DNA of 64,000 nt, from contig CAJUNK010000007.1 of the NCBI GenBank assembly GCA_910587815.1, positions 52,009-116,008 on the forward strand. Direction: 5' to 3'. This document shows positions 45,144 through 54,171 of this stretch, piece by piece (the first letter of the stretch is position 1; every line of letters begins with the position of its first letter). The translations under genes and the position numbers were made by a program. Source of the DNA: Candidatus Gastranaerophilales bacterium (GTDB lineage Bacteria > Cyanobacteriota > Vampirovibrionia > Gastranaerophilales > Gastranaerophilaceae). The notes under the pieces are model-generated. The model had not been told where the DNA came from, made no database searches, and saw nothing but the letters and a program-made list of their open reading frames with translations.

Positions 45144-45832
45144 ATTAATCTTATTAATTCAAAATACCGTTTGCTTAATTCGCCTTGTGTAATTTTTAAT
45201 TCATTTGCAATACTTGCCTGTTTTTTCAACCTGGCATGCCGTGCATAAAATATTTGAAAATAGCATTTTTCAGGGTTTCTTGTATGCACATCATAAACAA
45301 TAGACATAATACGGTTTATTGCCGTTTCTTTTATTTCATTATCCGGAAATTCAAGCTTGGGATCCTCAATATCCCCAAAAACATCTTTGTTTAATTCTCT
45401 AATATTTTGATTATCCATTTTTAAAGAAATAATTTTTTCTTCTTTAATAGGATAAATACCACCATTTGCATTTTGTCTGCTTATTTTCGTTGCAAGCTCT
45501 AAATCAGACGGAGCAATATTGGCCTCTTTTGCAATCTTTTCTTTGACATTTACATCATCTAAAATATCTATTTGAATTTCAGTTTTATCAGGACGCGGTT
45601 TTGGGGTATCATCTCTACCATTTTGCTTTAAAATATTTGAGATTGAAGTATCTACAACCTTTGCAAGATAAAACTTTAAATTATCAACATTTGAAACAGA
45701 ATCCAGCAAAAGGTAAGATTTTTTATATACATCAGAACAAAAGGCCTCAAGCAAATCTTCATTTCCCCAGTATCTATCATTAGCCCTGATTATATCTTCT
45801 ATAAGCTTTCTATGGTTACTAGCTAAGTCCAA
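45128..45832 (-). CDS. Divergent sigma-70-like / HTH regulatory protein
   Basis: A 234-aa protein. Residues 20-75 (RYWGNEDLLEAFCSDVYKKS, then NLKFYLAKVVDTSISNILKQ) resemble sigma region 2 of the ECF type. The last ~45 residues (QASIANELKITQGELSKRYF) are a helix-turn-helix like region 4. Between them is a long charged linker, longer than in standard ECF factors. I start it at TTG 45832, since GGAG lies 9 nt upstream; the open frame extends to 45895. It may be a real sigma factor or a DNA-binding regulator; no anti-sigma gene is adjacent. Confidence 0.6.
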   Translation of the reverse strand: MDLASNHRKLIEDIIRANDRYWGNEDLLEAFCSDVYKKSYLLLDSVSNVDNLKFYLAKVVDTSISNILKQNGRDDTPKPRPDKTEIQIDILDDVNVKEKIAKEANIAPSDLELATKISRQNANGGIYPIKEEKIISLKMDNQNIRELNKDVFGDIEDPKLEFPDNEIKETAINRIMSIVYDVHTRNPEKCYFQIFYARHARLKKQASIANELKITQGELSKRYFELIRLIKEQL

Positions 45833-45998
45833 AATAAAAAACTCCAACCTATTTTTTATATTAATATTAAAGCACAAATTCGCATGAATTTTCAAATTAT
45901 TAACATAGTATCTTCAATAAAAAATAATATTTTTTCTATATTGTATCTTAAATAATTTGACTGTATAATATTATCAGAATAAGAATTTTTGGAATTTG

Positions 45999-47963
45999 AT
46001 GAGAAAATTTTATAAAGCTGCATTAATATCTATATTAACTTGCACCATTTTAGCAAATGAGGGTGCTGTTTTTGCTTTTGGATTTAAAAATCCGTTTAAA
46101 AAAAACAAGCAAAAAACTGAAAAAATTCAAAATCAAAATACACAAACAGAAGAAAATCTTGAAGCAAGTGTGCATATACAAGATGATAACAATACAGAAG
46201 CAAATGATGAAGAATTTAGTGCTATCCACATAAAAGATGTTGAAATATATGGAAACAATCTTATTGAAACAAGTTTTATAAAAAGCCAGTTAAGTTCAAA
46301 AGAAGGATATCCCTTCAACAGAAGAAATGTGGCTAATGACTTAAATAAACTTTACAAATCCGGATATTTTACACAAAATATCAGAGCTTTACCTATCAAA
46401 TTAGATGATGGAAATGTTAAATTAAGAATTATTGTGGAAGAAAACCCGCCTATTGAAGGTTTTTTCATTACAGGAAACAAAGCTTTAAGCACTTTTGAAA
46501 TTATGGAGGTTTTAAAAGAACTTGAAGGCAAACCACAAAATATACTTGCAATAAATTCTGCTATAGAAAATATTCATGAATTATATGCAAGTAAAGGATA
46601 TATTCTTGCAAAAGTAGTGGGTCTTTCTGATGATCCTGATAATTTTATAACAATTAAAATAAATGAAGGCGTTATTGGCGATATAAAGGTTGAAGGAAAC
46701 AATAAAACACGCGATTTCATCGTTAAAAGAAATATTATGCAAACGCCTGGCGAAGTATACAACGAAAACTTAATGCGCGCCGATATTATGCGTCTTATGG
46801 GTACACAAGCATTTAAAGATGTACAAAGGGATATAAAATTAAATGAAGAAACCGGCCAATACGATGTTATTGTCAGCCTGGATGAACAAAGAACAGGCAG
46901 GATTTCATTAGGTGTTGGCATAGATTCAAGTTCCGGCTTTTTTGGTTCTGTTGGCTTTGGTGAAAACAATTTTAGAGGTCTTGGCCAAAAATTAAATTTA
47001 AACCTAATGGCAGGAACCGGTATTTTAATGCATGATTCAAGCGTTGTAAACCGTGCAAACCTGCAAGCTGAATTATCATTTTTAGAACCGCATTTTAAAT
47101 CTGAAAATCAATCCCTAGGCTTTAGGGCTTTTGTAAGAAATTTTGGCAGCTATCAGGTACCGCTTGCAATTGAAGAAAGATATGGCGGCGACATCACATT
47201 ATCAAGAGTATTTAGAAATTCTAAAAATTTATCTACAAGTTTAAGCTTGGGTGCTGAAAGCATACACCTAAAAGAAGGTGACAGGCTTGAAATTTCAAGA
47301 TTATTTAATAAGCATGGAATTTCAATGTCTGAACGCGAAAAACAACTAGATGGCGGCTTTTACGCCAAAGTTACTCCGGCTGTTATTTATGATACAAGAG
47401 ACAACATTATCAACACAAGACATGGTGTGCTTGCAAAAATTAGCTTAGAAGAGGCTTTAAGTTTCTCTGATGCAGATAGTTACGGCAAACTAAGCGGTGT
47501 TTTAAAGAAATTTATACCTGCTGGAAGAAAATCTTCTTTAGTTTTAACTGCAAGGGGCGGCGGCAAAATAAATGGAGATTTGCCTGAATTTGCGGCATAT
47601 TCTCTTGGCGGACCTTATTCTTTAAGAGGCTTCAATATAGCTGATGTAGGCACTGGAAATGGCTTTATGTCAGGTAGTGCAGAATTCAGATTCCCGATTC
47701 CTTTTATGGACAGAATCACTACAAATTCATTCCTGAACAACATCAGGCTTGCAACATTTATAGATGGCGGAAAAGTTTTTGGCACAACGCTTACGGATAG
47801 ATTGTACGACAGACCCGGATATGCTATATCAGCAGGTGCAGGTGTTAGAATATTTATACCAGGCCTAGGTGCAATTAACCTTGATTACGGTATACCGCTT
47901 ACAAATACAAAAGGCTCAAGAAGCGGCGGATTCTTTACATTTGGCATGGGCGACATGCTGTAA
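45999..47963 (+). CDS. bamA: Outer membrane protein assembly factor BamA (Omp85)
   Basis: A 654-aa Omp85 protein that folds and inserts beta-barrel proteins. It has a signal peptide (YKAALISILTCTILANEGAV). Three POTRA domains span about 66-295 (HIKDVEIYGNNLIETSFI, IEGFFITGNKALSTFEIMEV, IGDIKVEGNNKTRDFIVKRN). The barrel has YSLRGFNIADVGTGNGF with the LRGF loop, and ends GFFTFGMGDML. Three POTRAs match cyanobacterial-type Omp85. GGA lies 5 nt upstream of the ATG at 45999; TTG at 45996 is in frame. It confirms a diderm envelope. Confidence 0.94.
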   Translation: MRKFYKAALISILTCTILANEGAVFAFGFKNPFKKNKQKTEKIQNQNTQTEENLEASVHIQDDNNTEANDEEFSAIHIKDVEIYGNNLIETSFIKSQLSSKEGYPFNRRNVANDLNKLYKSGYFTQNIRALPIKLDDGNVKLRIIVEENPPIEGFFITGNKALSTFEIMEVLKELEGKPQNILAINSAIENIHELYASKGYILAKVVGLSDDPDNFITIKINEGVIGDIKVEGNNKTRDFIVKRNIMQTPGEVYNENLMRADIMRLMGTQAFKDVQRDIKLNEETGQYDVIVSLDEQRTGRISLGVGIDSSSGFFGSVGFGENNFRGLGQKLNLNLMAGTGILMHDSSVVNRANLQAELSFLEPHFKSENQSLGFRAFVRNFGSYQVPLAIEERYGGDITLSRVFRNSKNLSTSLSLGAESIHLKEGDRLEISRLFNKHGISMSEREKQLDGGFYAKVTPAVIYDTRDNIINTRHGVLAKISLEEALSFSDADSYGKLSGVLKKFIPAGRKSSLVLTARGGGKINGDLPEFAAYSLGGPYSLRGFNIADVGTGNGFMSGSAEFRFPIPFMDRITTNSFLNNIRLATFIDGGKVFGTTLTDRLYDRPGYAISAGAGVRIFIPGLGAINLDYGIPLTNTKGSRSGGFFTFGMGDML

Positions 47964-47988
47964 TAATAAGGTATTTTGGCTAATTTTA

Positions 47989-47997
47989 TGATATAAT
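47989..47997 (+). promoter_or_regulatory. Extended -10 promoter candidate for the bamA–gyrA island
   Basis: TGATATAAT is an exact extended -10 element (TG-n-TATAAT). It points rightward into a 600-bp stretch without a conventional gene. The -35 match is weak, which is normal for extended -10 promoters. Transcription would start near 48004 and run to the terminator at 48557. Confidence 0.5.
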
Positions 47998-48556
47998 ACT
48001 TTAAAATTCCCTAGAGTGCCAAGGTTTACGGATTTTGACAGAAGGGAGTATTCAAATCGTCATCACAGGGTCACTTTTATATATTTTGTGACAAAGGTTT
48101 ACTTTTTTTTACAATTGTAAATACCATTTTATGAAGGTTATTTTTCATAAAATCAATTTACCTGTGAGGAATTAAGCTAAAGTGGGGTGCAGCCGCATCC
48201 TAAATTTCAAGCATTGCAGCTTTGTGAAGGCAATGGCGCCACAAGCAACGGCTCTGTGCGGTGCGCGAATTATGGAGGTGGCTGCAAGGGCGCCGCCACG
48301 GGTACCGAATGGGCTGACAACTGCTACCCAAATAACATGTGGGCTAGCACTCTTCGAAGCGGCAGTAATATATATGGCGCCCACAACTTCAACAATGGTG
48401 TATTTGGCCCAGGAAGTTGCGGTAACGGTATGTGTTCAGGCACTCTTGCCTTTTCGGTGCGCAAGTTGCACCCTTTGAACACTTAATACTAGCCTAAAGC
48501 CTTTGACTTGGCATTTGGCCGCACAGCTCTTGGCGCTAGTCCTGGATTTGAAACAA
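47998..48556 (+). other. Noncoding or decayed interval between bamA and gyrA
   Basis: Apart from the GC-rich open frame at 48187-48486, the interval 47998-48180 has no gene I can support. It is AT-rich, with several short T tracts and an ATTTTATGAAGG...TTTTTCATAAAAT hairpin near 48128-48154. It is flanked by an extended -10 promoter and an intrinsic terminator, so the whole may be transcribed. Confidence 0.5.
48187..48486 (+). pseudogene. GC-rich fragment like the C-terminus of a Cys/Gly/Asn-rich surface or pilin-like protein
   Basis: A 99-codon open frame beginning GTG just after a stop, with no convincing start signal. The reading is Gly, Asn, Cys, Ser and Ala rich (SVRCANYGGGCKGAATG; WADNCYPNNMWASTLRSGSN; GVFGPGSCGNGMCSGTLAFS). 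The last part, LAFSVR, resembles the conserved end of some secreted or prepilin-type proteins whose C-termini read FSVRCVLDLK. A possible VLDLK coding stretch occurs again near 48541 in another frame. GC is about 54% across 48181-48480, far above the surroundings. Interpreted as a decayed or transferred gene end; a structured RNA is an alternative. Confidence 0.45.
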
Positions 48557-48587
48557 AAAAACTCCGGAAAATACATCCGGAGTTTTT
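48557..48587. terminator. Intrinsic terminator between the island and gyrA
   Basis: A perfect 11-bp stem (AAAACTCCGGA / TCCGGAGTTTT) with a 7-nt loop and T/A-rich flanks on both sides. It can end both the rightward island transcript and the leftward gyrA transcript. Confidence 0.92.
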
Positions 48588-48602
48588 AAAATGTTTTTTC
48601 TA

Positions 48603-51149
48603 CTATTCAAGATTCAAATTAGTTTGAGAAATATTGCTATCTGATTCATTTTGGGTGGTCTCAGAAGAAGCTTTTACTACGCTTTCATCCTCATCAGGTT
48701 CTACAATTTTATTTACTGAAACCACATAATCATTTTCAGCAAGGTTTTGAACCTTGACACCTGTGGCAGGTCTTCCTTGTCTTGAAATAGATGAGGCGCT
48801 AACACGTGTTACAACACCATTTGCGCTAACTACCATGATTTCATCTTTTTCTTCAACGATTGTAAGCGCTACAAGTCTTGAATTTACAGATTTAAATTTG
48901 GTTGCAATTAAGCCCAAACCGCCTCTATTTTGTGGTCTAAATTCTGATAGTTTGGAACGTTTTCCAAAACCATCACTTGTCATAACAAGTAAATCCGCAT
49001 CGTAATCCCTTGGTACAACATCACAGCCCACAATAGTATCTCCAGTTCTAAGTTTCATGGAATTTACACCGCGAGCAGAACGTCCTAAAGGCCTTAAATC
49101 AGATATTGCAAATCTAATTGCCATACCACAGCTTGTACCAATTATAATTTCATCATTATCCTGTGCCAGTTTTACCCAATTTAGGGTATCATTTTCTTCT
49201 AAACCAATTGCGATAATACCATTTCTTCTAATATTTGCAAAATTATCAAGACTAATACGTTTAATATAGCCTGCTTTTGTAAGCATTATTAAATTAGTGT
49301 TCGCATCAAACGTTTTAACTGGAACAACAGCTGTAATTGTTTCATTTTGTTCAATAGGAAGTACATTTATGATAGGCAACCCTTTGGATTGTCTTGAACC
49401 TTCAGGGAAATCATATACATTAAGGCTATATACTATACCTTTTGATGAGAAGAATAATACCTTATCATGCATCATAGCGGTGAAAAAATGATCCACATCA
49501 TCATCTTCCTTTGTTTTCATGCCACCCTTGCCGCGGGTTGCACGGTTTTGTCTTTCAAAAGTATCTAGAGATATCCTTTTAATATATCCTTGACGTGTGA
49601 TAAACACAGCCATTGCAGTGTTTGGAGTTAAATCTTCAATGTTCAATTCTCCTTGTTCAGGCAAAATTTGTGTTTTTCTATCATCTCCGTATTTTTCTTT
49701 GTCTTCCAGAAGTTCTTGTTTTATGATACTCAAGATTCTTTGTCTGTCTGCAAGAATTGCTTCATATTCTGCAATTTTTCTTAATAATTCATCATATTCA
49801 GCCTTAATTTTGTCTTGTTCCAAGCCTGTTAATCTTCTTAATTGCATTTCCAGGATTGCATTAGCTTGATCAACATCAAGACCAAAACGGTTAATTAAAC
49901 CTTCGCGGGCTTCTTCTGTATTTCTAGATTTTTTAATAAGCTCAATAACTTCATCTAATGCATTCAGAGCAATCATTAAGCCTTCTAAAATATGCGCCCT
50001 TGCTTTTGCTTTTTTTAGGAAATATAAAGTTCTTCTTGTGATAACTTCAACCCTATGTTCCACAAATTCATTCAAAACTTCATAAAGGTTTAAAAGCCTT
50101 GGCTGCTGACCCACAAGAGCCACCATGTTTACACCAAATGAACTTAAAAGTGCTGTTTGTTTATATAGATTATTTCTTACCACGTCAGGTTTTGCATCAC
50201 GCTTTAATTCAATCACGATGCGCATACCATCCCTATCAGATTCGTCTCTTAAATCTGAAATACCGGTTATTTTGCCATCTTTTACAAGTTCTGCAATTTT
50301 TTCAATTAATGCAGCTTTATTCACCTGATATGGAATTTCAGTCACTATAATTGCTGTTCTTGATTGCCTGCCGCCACCGCCTTGGATTTCTTCAATAGTA
50401 GACACCGCAGACATTTTAATCGAACCGCGACCTGTTTCATAAGCTTTTTTAATTTCTGAAGTTCCAATTATTGTAGCTGCGGTTGGAAAATCTGGCCCTT
50501 TAACATATTCCATCAAACCATCCACAGTTATATCCGGATTATCAATCAGGGCAATCGTACCATCAACTATTTCGCACAAATTATGAGGCGGAATATTTGT
50601 TGCCATACCTACTGCAATACCTGAAACACCATTCAATAAAAGCATTGGAAGACGCACAGGAAGAACAGTAGGCTCAACTAAAGAACCATCAAAGTTTGGT
50701 GCAAATTCAACTGTTTCACAATCAATATCAGCAAGCATAGATGTTGTAATTTTATGCATCCTTGCTTCTGTATACCTCATCGCAGCGGCACCGTCGCCAT
50801 CAACAGAACCGAAGTTTCCATGACCATCAACCGTTAAATATCTGGTTGAAAAATCCTGTGCCATACGGACAAGGGCTTCATATACAGCTGTATCACCATG
50901 GGGGTGATATTTACCGAGAACTTCACCGACAATTCTTGCGCATTTTTTAAATGGTTTATCAGGTGCCATGCCAAGTTCATTCATGGCAAATAAAATTCTT
51001 CTATGAACAGGTTTTAAACCATCACGCACATCTGGAAGCGCACGACCAACAATAACGCTCATTGCATAATCAATATAAGACCTTTTCATCTCATCGCGTA
51101 TATTAATCGGGACAATTTTCCCATGATCAAATAAATTTGTCTGACTCAA
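48603..51149 (-). CDS. gyrA: DNA gyrase subunit A
   Basis: An 848-aa DNA-cleavage subunit of gyrase. The catalytic Tyr lies in the AAAMRYTEARM motif. The quinolone-determining region reads HPHGDTAVYEALVRMAQDFS, with Thr where E. coli has Ser83 and Glu where it has Asp87; both are common natural states. The C-terminal beta-pinwheel repeats are present, with the GyrA box seen as QRQSKG-like QSKGLP and RGGLG segments. The gene converges with the island terminator. gyrB is not in the window. Confidence 0.97.
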   Translation of the reverse strand: MSQTNLFDHGKIVPINIRDEMKRSYIDYAMSVIVGRALPDVRDGLKPVHRRILFAMNELGMAPDKPFKKCARIVGEVLGKYHPHGDTAVYEALVRMAQDFSTRYLTVDGHGNFGSVDGDGAAAMRYTEARMHKITTSMLADIDCETVEFAPNFDGSLVEPTVLPVRLPMLLLNGVSGIAVGMATNIPPHNLCEIVDGTIALIDNPDITVDGLMEYVKGPDFPTAATIIGTSEIKKAYETGRGSIKMSAVSTIEEIQGGGGRQSRTAIIVTEIPYQVNKAALIEKIAELVKDGKITGISDLRDESDRDGMRIVIELKRDAKPDVVRNNLYKQTALLSSFGVNMVALVGQQPRLLNLYEVLNEFVEHRVEVITRRTLYFLKKAKARAHILEGLMIALNALDEVIELIKKSRNTEEAREGLINRFGLDVDQANAILEMQLRRLTGLEQDKIKAEYDELLRKIAEYEAILADRQRILSIIKQELLEDKEKYGDDRKTQILPEQGELNIEDLTPNTAMAVFITRQGYIKRISLDTFERQNRATRGKGGMKTKEDDDVDHFFTAMMHDKVLFFSSKGIVYSLNVYDFPEGSRQSKGLPIINVLPIEQNETITAVVPVKTFDANTNLIMLTKAGYIKRISLDNFANIRRNGIIAIGLEENDTLNWVKLAQDNDEIIIGTSCGMAIRFAISDLRPLGRSARGVNSMKLRTGDTIVGCDVVPRDYDADLLVMTSDGFGKRSKLSEFRPQNRGGLGLIATKFKSVNSRLVALTIVEEKDEIMVVSANGVVTRVSASSISRQGRPATGVKVQNLAENDYVVSVNKIVEPDEDESVVKASSETTQNESDSNISQTNLNLE

Positions 51150-51272
51150 AACTAAACTCCTCTAAAAAAGCGTCATAAATGCTTAATAATATTATTTTAC
51201 AATAAACAAAGGGGCATGACAAACTAATTGACGACGGTTTATTTTTAAAATAGTTTGATATACAATTTTTTT

Positions 51273-52439
51273 ATGGATAAGAAAATTAAAATAGCAATAG
51301 TTTTTGGCACAAGACCTGAAGCCATAAAGATGGCGCCTTTAGTTTTAGAATTACAAAAAAGGGAAGAATTTAAACCAATTACAATTGTGACCGCTCAACA
51401 CAGGCAAATGCTAGATCAGGTATTAGAATTATTCAATATTACTCCAGATTATGATTTAAATTTAATGAAACCAAACCAAAACCTTTGGAGCCTAACTTCA
51501 GATATTTTAATGGAAACAAAAAAAATATTTGAAGAAACAAAACCTGATATTGTACTTGTACATGGAGATACAACAACTGCATTTGCAACAGCATTAAGTG
51601 CATTTTATGCAAGAGTAAAAATAGGCCATGTGGAAGCTGGGCTTCGAACATTTAATAAAGATTATCCATTCCCGGAAGAAATAAACAGAGTACTTGCAGA
51701 TTCTGTTTCAGACCTGCATTTTGCGCCAACAGAAGGTTCAATCCAAAATTTAATTAATTCAGGAATAAAAGATGAAAGCCTAGACAATGCATCAGGCGGT
51801 TCTGCTTTAGATAATTCTATTAAAGACAAAAGAATTCATAAGACCGGAAACACTGTAATAGATGCACTTTTATACACAATCAAAAAAAATATTGATTTAT
51901 CTTTTATAGGTTTAAATCCAAATCTAAAGACTATTTTACTTACATCTCACAGAAGGGAAAATTTTGGCGAGCCCTTAGAAAACATTTGTGATGCTATTTT
52001 AGATATTGTACAAAAAAATAAAGATATAGAAGTGGTATATCCTGTGCATTTGAACCCAAATGTTAGAGATATAGTATTTAGAAAACTTGATAAAATTGAA
52101 CGTGTAAAATTAATAGAGCCATTAGACTATGCACCATTTTGTGCTTTAATGAAAAAGGCGCACATAATTTTAACAGATTCAGGCGGCGTTCAAGAAGAAG
52201 CGCCTTCTTTAGGTGTACCTGTACTTGTTTTAAGGGATGAAACAGAAAGACCCGAAGCGCTTGAATGCGGTTGTGTAAAACTTGTGGGCACAGATAAAGA
52301 AAGGATTGTTTCAACAGTAAACAAGCTTTTATCTGATAAAGAATTTTACAATTCTATGAAACAAGCCGTAAACCCTTATGGGGATGGACTTGCATCAAAA
52401 AGAATTGCAGATATAATTTTAAAATATTTTAAATCATAA
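51273..52439 (+). CDS. wecB: UDP-N-acetylglucosamine 2-epimerase (non-hydrolysing)
   Basis: A 388-aa epimerase that interconverts UDP-GlcNAc and UDP-ManNAc for surface polysaccharides. Motifs: VFGTRPEAIKMAPLV, VHGDTTTAFA, GHVEAGLRT, LLTSHRRENFGEP and LTDSGGVQEEAPSLGVPVLV. An acidic insert of about 20 residues follows NLINSGIKDESLDN. ATG at 51273 has no Shine-Dalgarno site. Instead, an extended -10-like TGATATACA ends 8 nt before it, which hints at a leaderless or near-leaderless mRNA. Confidence 0.95.
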   Translation: MDKKIKIAIVFGTRPEAIKMAPLVLELQKREEFKPITIVTAQHRQMLDQVLELFNITPDYDLNLMKPNQNLWSLTSDILMETKKIFEETKPDIVLVHGDTTTAFATALSAFYARVKIGHVEAGLRTFNKDYPFPEEINRVLADSVSDLHFAPTEGSIQNLINSGIKDESLDNASGGSALDNSIKDKRIHKTGNTVIDALLYTIKKNIDLSFIGLNPNLKTILLTSHRRENFGEPLENICDAILDIVQKNKDIEVVYPVHLNPNVRDIVFRKLDKIERVKLIEPLDYAPFCALMKKAHIILTDSGGVQEEAPSLGVPVLVLRDETERPEALECGCVKLVGTDKERIVSTVNKLLSDKEFYNSMKQAVNPYGDGLASKRIADIILKYFKS

Positions 52440-52469
52440 AGCCTTTTAATGGTTTTAGAAAACCTAGAG

Positions 52470-53585
52470 CTATTGCCTAGGCTTTCTAAGAACAACTTCT
52501 AAAAACATTGGAAAATCTTCAAGGCTAAGTTCATTATCTTCCATATCCTTGATTTTGAATTCACCAAGCCTTATTGCATAAATATTATTTTCATTTGGGA
52601 TTGATATATTTTCAATTTTTATTGCGTTAAATCCTGCTTTTTTTGCAAAATCAGCCATTTCATCCGGACGCAGTGTACCATAATTTTCTTTTATTTCATA
52701 GGCCCAATTTTCAGGGGTGGCAAGCCATTTTCTGTGGCGGACAAATTCAGTTACAAGCCATCTTGGCATAATGCAATTATCATCTTCATCCCAAGCTATA
52801 TTGCCATGCGCCGGATAAAAATCCATAGCAAAACGTTTTAATTTATCATAAGTGCAAAGTTTTGTTATATCTGCATCTTTCAATTCTTCATCATCTTCAA
52901 TTGGAGGAGTTGCGCCATCATTTTTATTTGCATCGCAAATTTTTACCATCTCCCAAGCATCAGAGCCTGCTGTTGCAGGATCTTTAATAATTAAAACACC
53001 ACCAGGTTTTAAACATTCATTAGCACCTTGCATAAAATGCAGAATGGATTCTTTTGAATATGGTTTTTCATTGTATTCTTTTGATTCATAACTGTAAAGT
53101 TCATGCATAATGCTGGATGCAATTATAGCATCCATCTTGTTTTCTTTATATGGAAGATTAAATGCATTACCCACTACATAGGTGGAATCTATTTTTCCTT
53201 TATCCTTTTGTTTTGCAATTTCAAGCATATCCGGAGATAAATCAAGCCCAAAATATTTTGTACTGTTTGGCAAATAAGGGCTTATACTTCTAGACAATGC
53301 GCCATCGCAACAGCCAATATCAGCTATTTGCAAAGGTTCTTTTTTTCTTTTTTCATCAGTATCTATTTTATTCAAGCCATTTACAAAAAATTTCAAATTT
53401 TCATTGAGTTTCATTTTGTTGCTCATCAAGGGAATATATGTATTTAGATTAGGCTCTTCGGTTCTCGTTGCTTCATTGCCTTTAAATGTTTGCAAGGATT
53501 GAGTCTGCAAAACTGGTATATTAGAAAAATTTTTGCGATAAATATGCGTGTTTTGTGCAGATAAAATAGCTGGTGATACTCTCAT
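52470..53585 (-). CDS. Class I SAM-dependent methyltransferase with N-terminal F-x-G tag
   Basis: A 371-aa protein. Its N-terminal ~50 residues are disordered-looking and include LQTFKGNEATRTEEP, where TFKG matches the tag seen elsewhere. The methyltransferase core begins near 85: LQIADIGCCDGALSRSISPY (motif I), YFGLDLSPDMLEIAKQKDKG, then motif with DAIIASSIMHELY and ECLKPGGVLIIKDPATAGS. Downstream of this the protein keeps a long C-terminal extension of about 130 residues. Substrate is unknown. It does not resemble a known rRNA or quinone methyltransferase closely. Confidence 0.78.
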   Translation of the reverse strand: MRVSPAILSAQNTHIYRKNFSNIPVLQTQSLQTFKGNEATRTEEPNLNTYIPLMSNKMKLNENLKFFVNGLNKIDTDEKRKKEPLQIADIGCCDGALSRSISPYLPNSTKYFGLDLSPDMLEIAKQKDKGKIDSTYVVGNAFNLPYKENKMDAIIASSIMHELYSYESKEYNEKPYSKESILHFMQGANECLKPGGVLIIKDPATAGSDAWEMVKICDANKNDGATPPIEDDEELKDADITKLCTYDKLKRFAMDFYPAHGNIAWDEDDNCIMPRWLVTEFVRHRKWLATPENWAYEIKENYGTLRPDEMADFAKKAGFNAIKIENISIPNENNIYAIRLGEFKIKDMEDNELSLEDFPMFLEVVLRKPRQ

Positions 53586-53769
53586 TTTTTAATTTCTTAC
53601 TCTCTTTAGTAAAACTACAAAACCGGTAAATTTAAAATATTGCTAAAAGCAAGGATTATTGTAAATTTTTAGACAATTATGTTAAAAAAAGTAAAATTAT
53701 TTTTTAAGACACAACAAAAATTTTATACAGAGGTTTTATAGAAATACAAACTTTTAAGGAAAATTAATT

Positions 53770-54063
53770 ATGAAAATACAAACTTTAAACAACAACATTA
53801 ACTTTTCAGCTATTCCAAGAAAAAATACACCTGATAACCCTTATTATCAAGGACATGATTTAGGATTAGAAGATGGAAGATCTTTTGTTCAAGGTGGCGA
53901 AAAAGAAAATGATAAATATACTGCAAATGAAATAAGGACAATTGCAGAATATACAACATGCGGTAGAAAAAATATTACACGTTTTATTGATGGATACACA
54001 AAAGGTTTTAATTTAGGGGTTTCGCAAGCAAGAAAAGAAGGTAATTTAGATATTACAGGATAA
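53770..54063 (+). CDS. Small protein with INFSA tag
   Basis: A 97-aa protein starting MKIQTLNNNINFSAIPRKNT, so the tag motif INFSA is at 10-14. The rest is soluble-looking with DNPYYQGHDLGLEDGRSFVQ and an FIDGYTKGFNLGVSQARKEG end. The two G-x-D/G-x-x-x-G stretches (YQGHDLGLEDG, YTKGFNLGVSQ) look like one internal repeat. AAGGA lies upstream of ATG. No family is recognised. Confidence 0.72.
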   Translation: MKIQTLNNNINFSAIPRKNTPDNPYYQGHDLGLEDGRSFVQGGEKENDKYTANEIRTIAEYTTCGRKNITRFIDGYTKGFNLGVSQARKEGNLDITG

Positions 54064-54109
54064 ATTTTGCTTTAGATTTTGATTTTTGAATGTATATTGT
54101 AACATTAAA

Positions 54110-54137
54110 AAAATCCTGCTTCCACAAGCAGGATTTT
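54110..54137 (-). terminator. Terminator at the end of the ribosomal operon
   Basis: A perfect 12-bp stem (AAAATCCTGCTT and complement) with loop CCAC. On the minus strand it is followed by a run of T residues, ending the infA-to-rpsI transcript 35 nt past the rpsI stop. Confidence 0.92.
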
Positions 54138-54171
54138 GCATATTTGTAATTGTAGAAATTCTTGCAAAAAA

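Noticed and set aside
48182..48478. Alternative plus-strand frame and a minus-strand frame across the GC-rich island
   Set aside because: Their composition (Ala, Pro and Thr runs) fits overlapping frames in GC-rich DNA; the 48187 frame has the more protein-like Gly/Asn/Cys pattern.
48000..48600. Diversity-generating retroelement variable region
   Set aside because: No reverse transcriptase or template repeat is in the window, and the frame lacks the typical AAY-coded variable positions.
50880..50960. Quinolone-resistance mutation in gyrA (Thr at the Ser83 position)
   Set aside because: Thr at this place is a common natural state in many bacteria and is not evidence of resistance.
52430..52490. 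Terminator between wecB and the methyltransferase gene
   Set aside because: Only a loose AAAGCCT/AGGCTTT pairing over a long loop is present; too weak to call.
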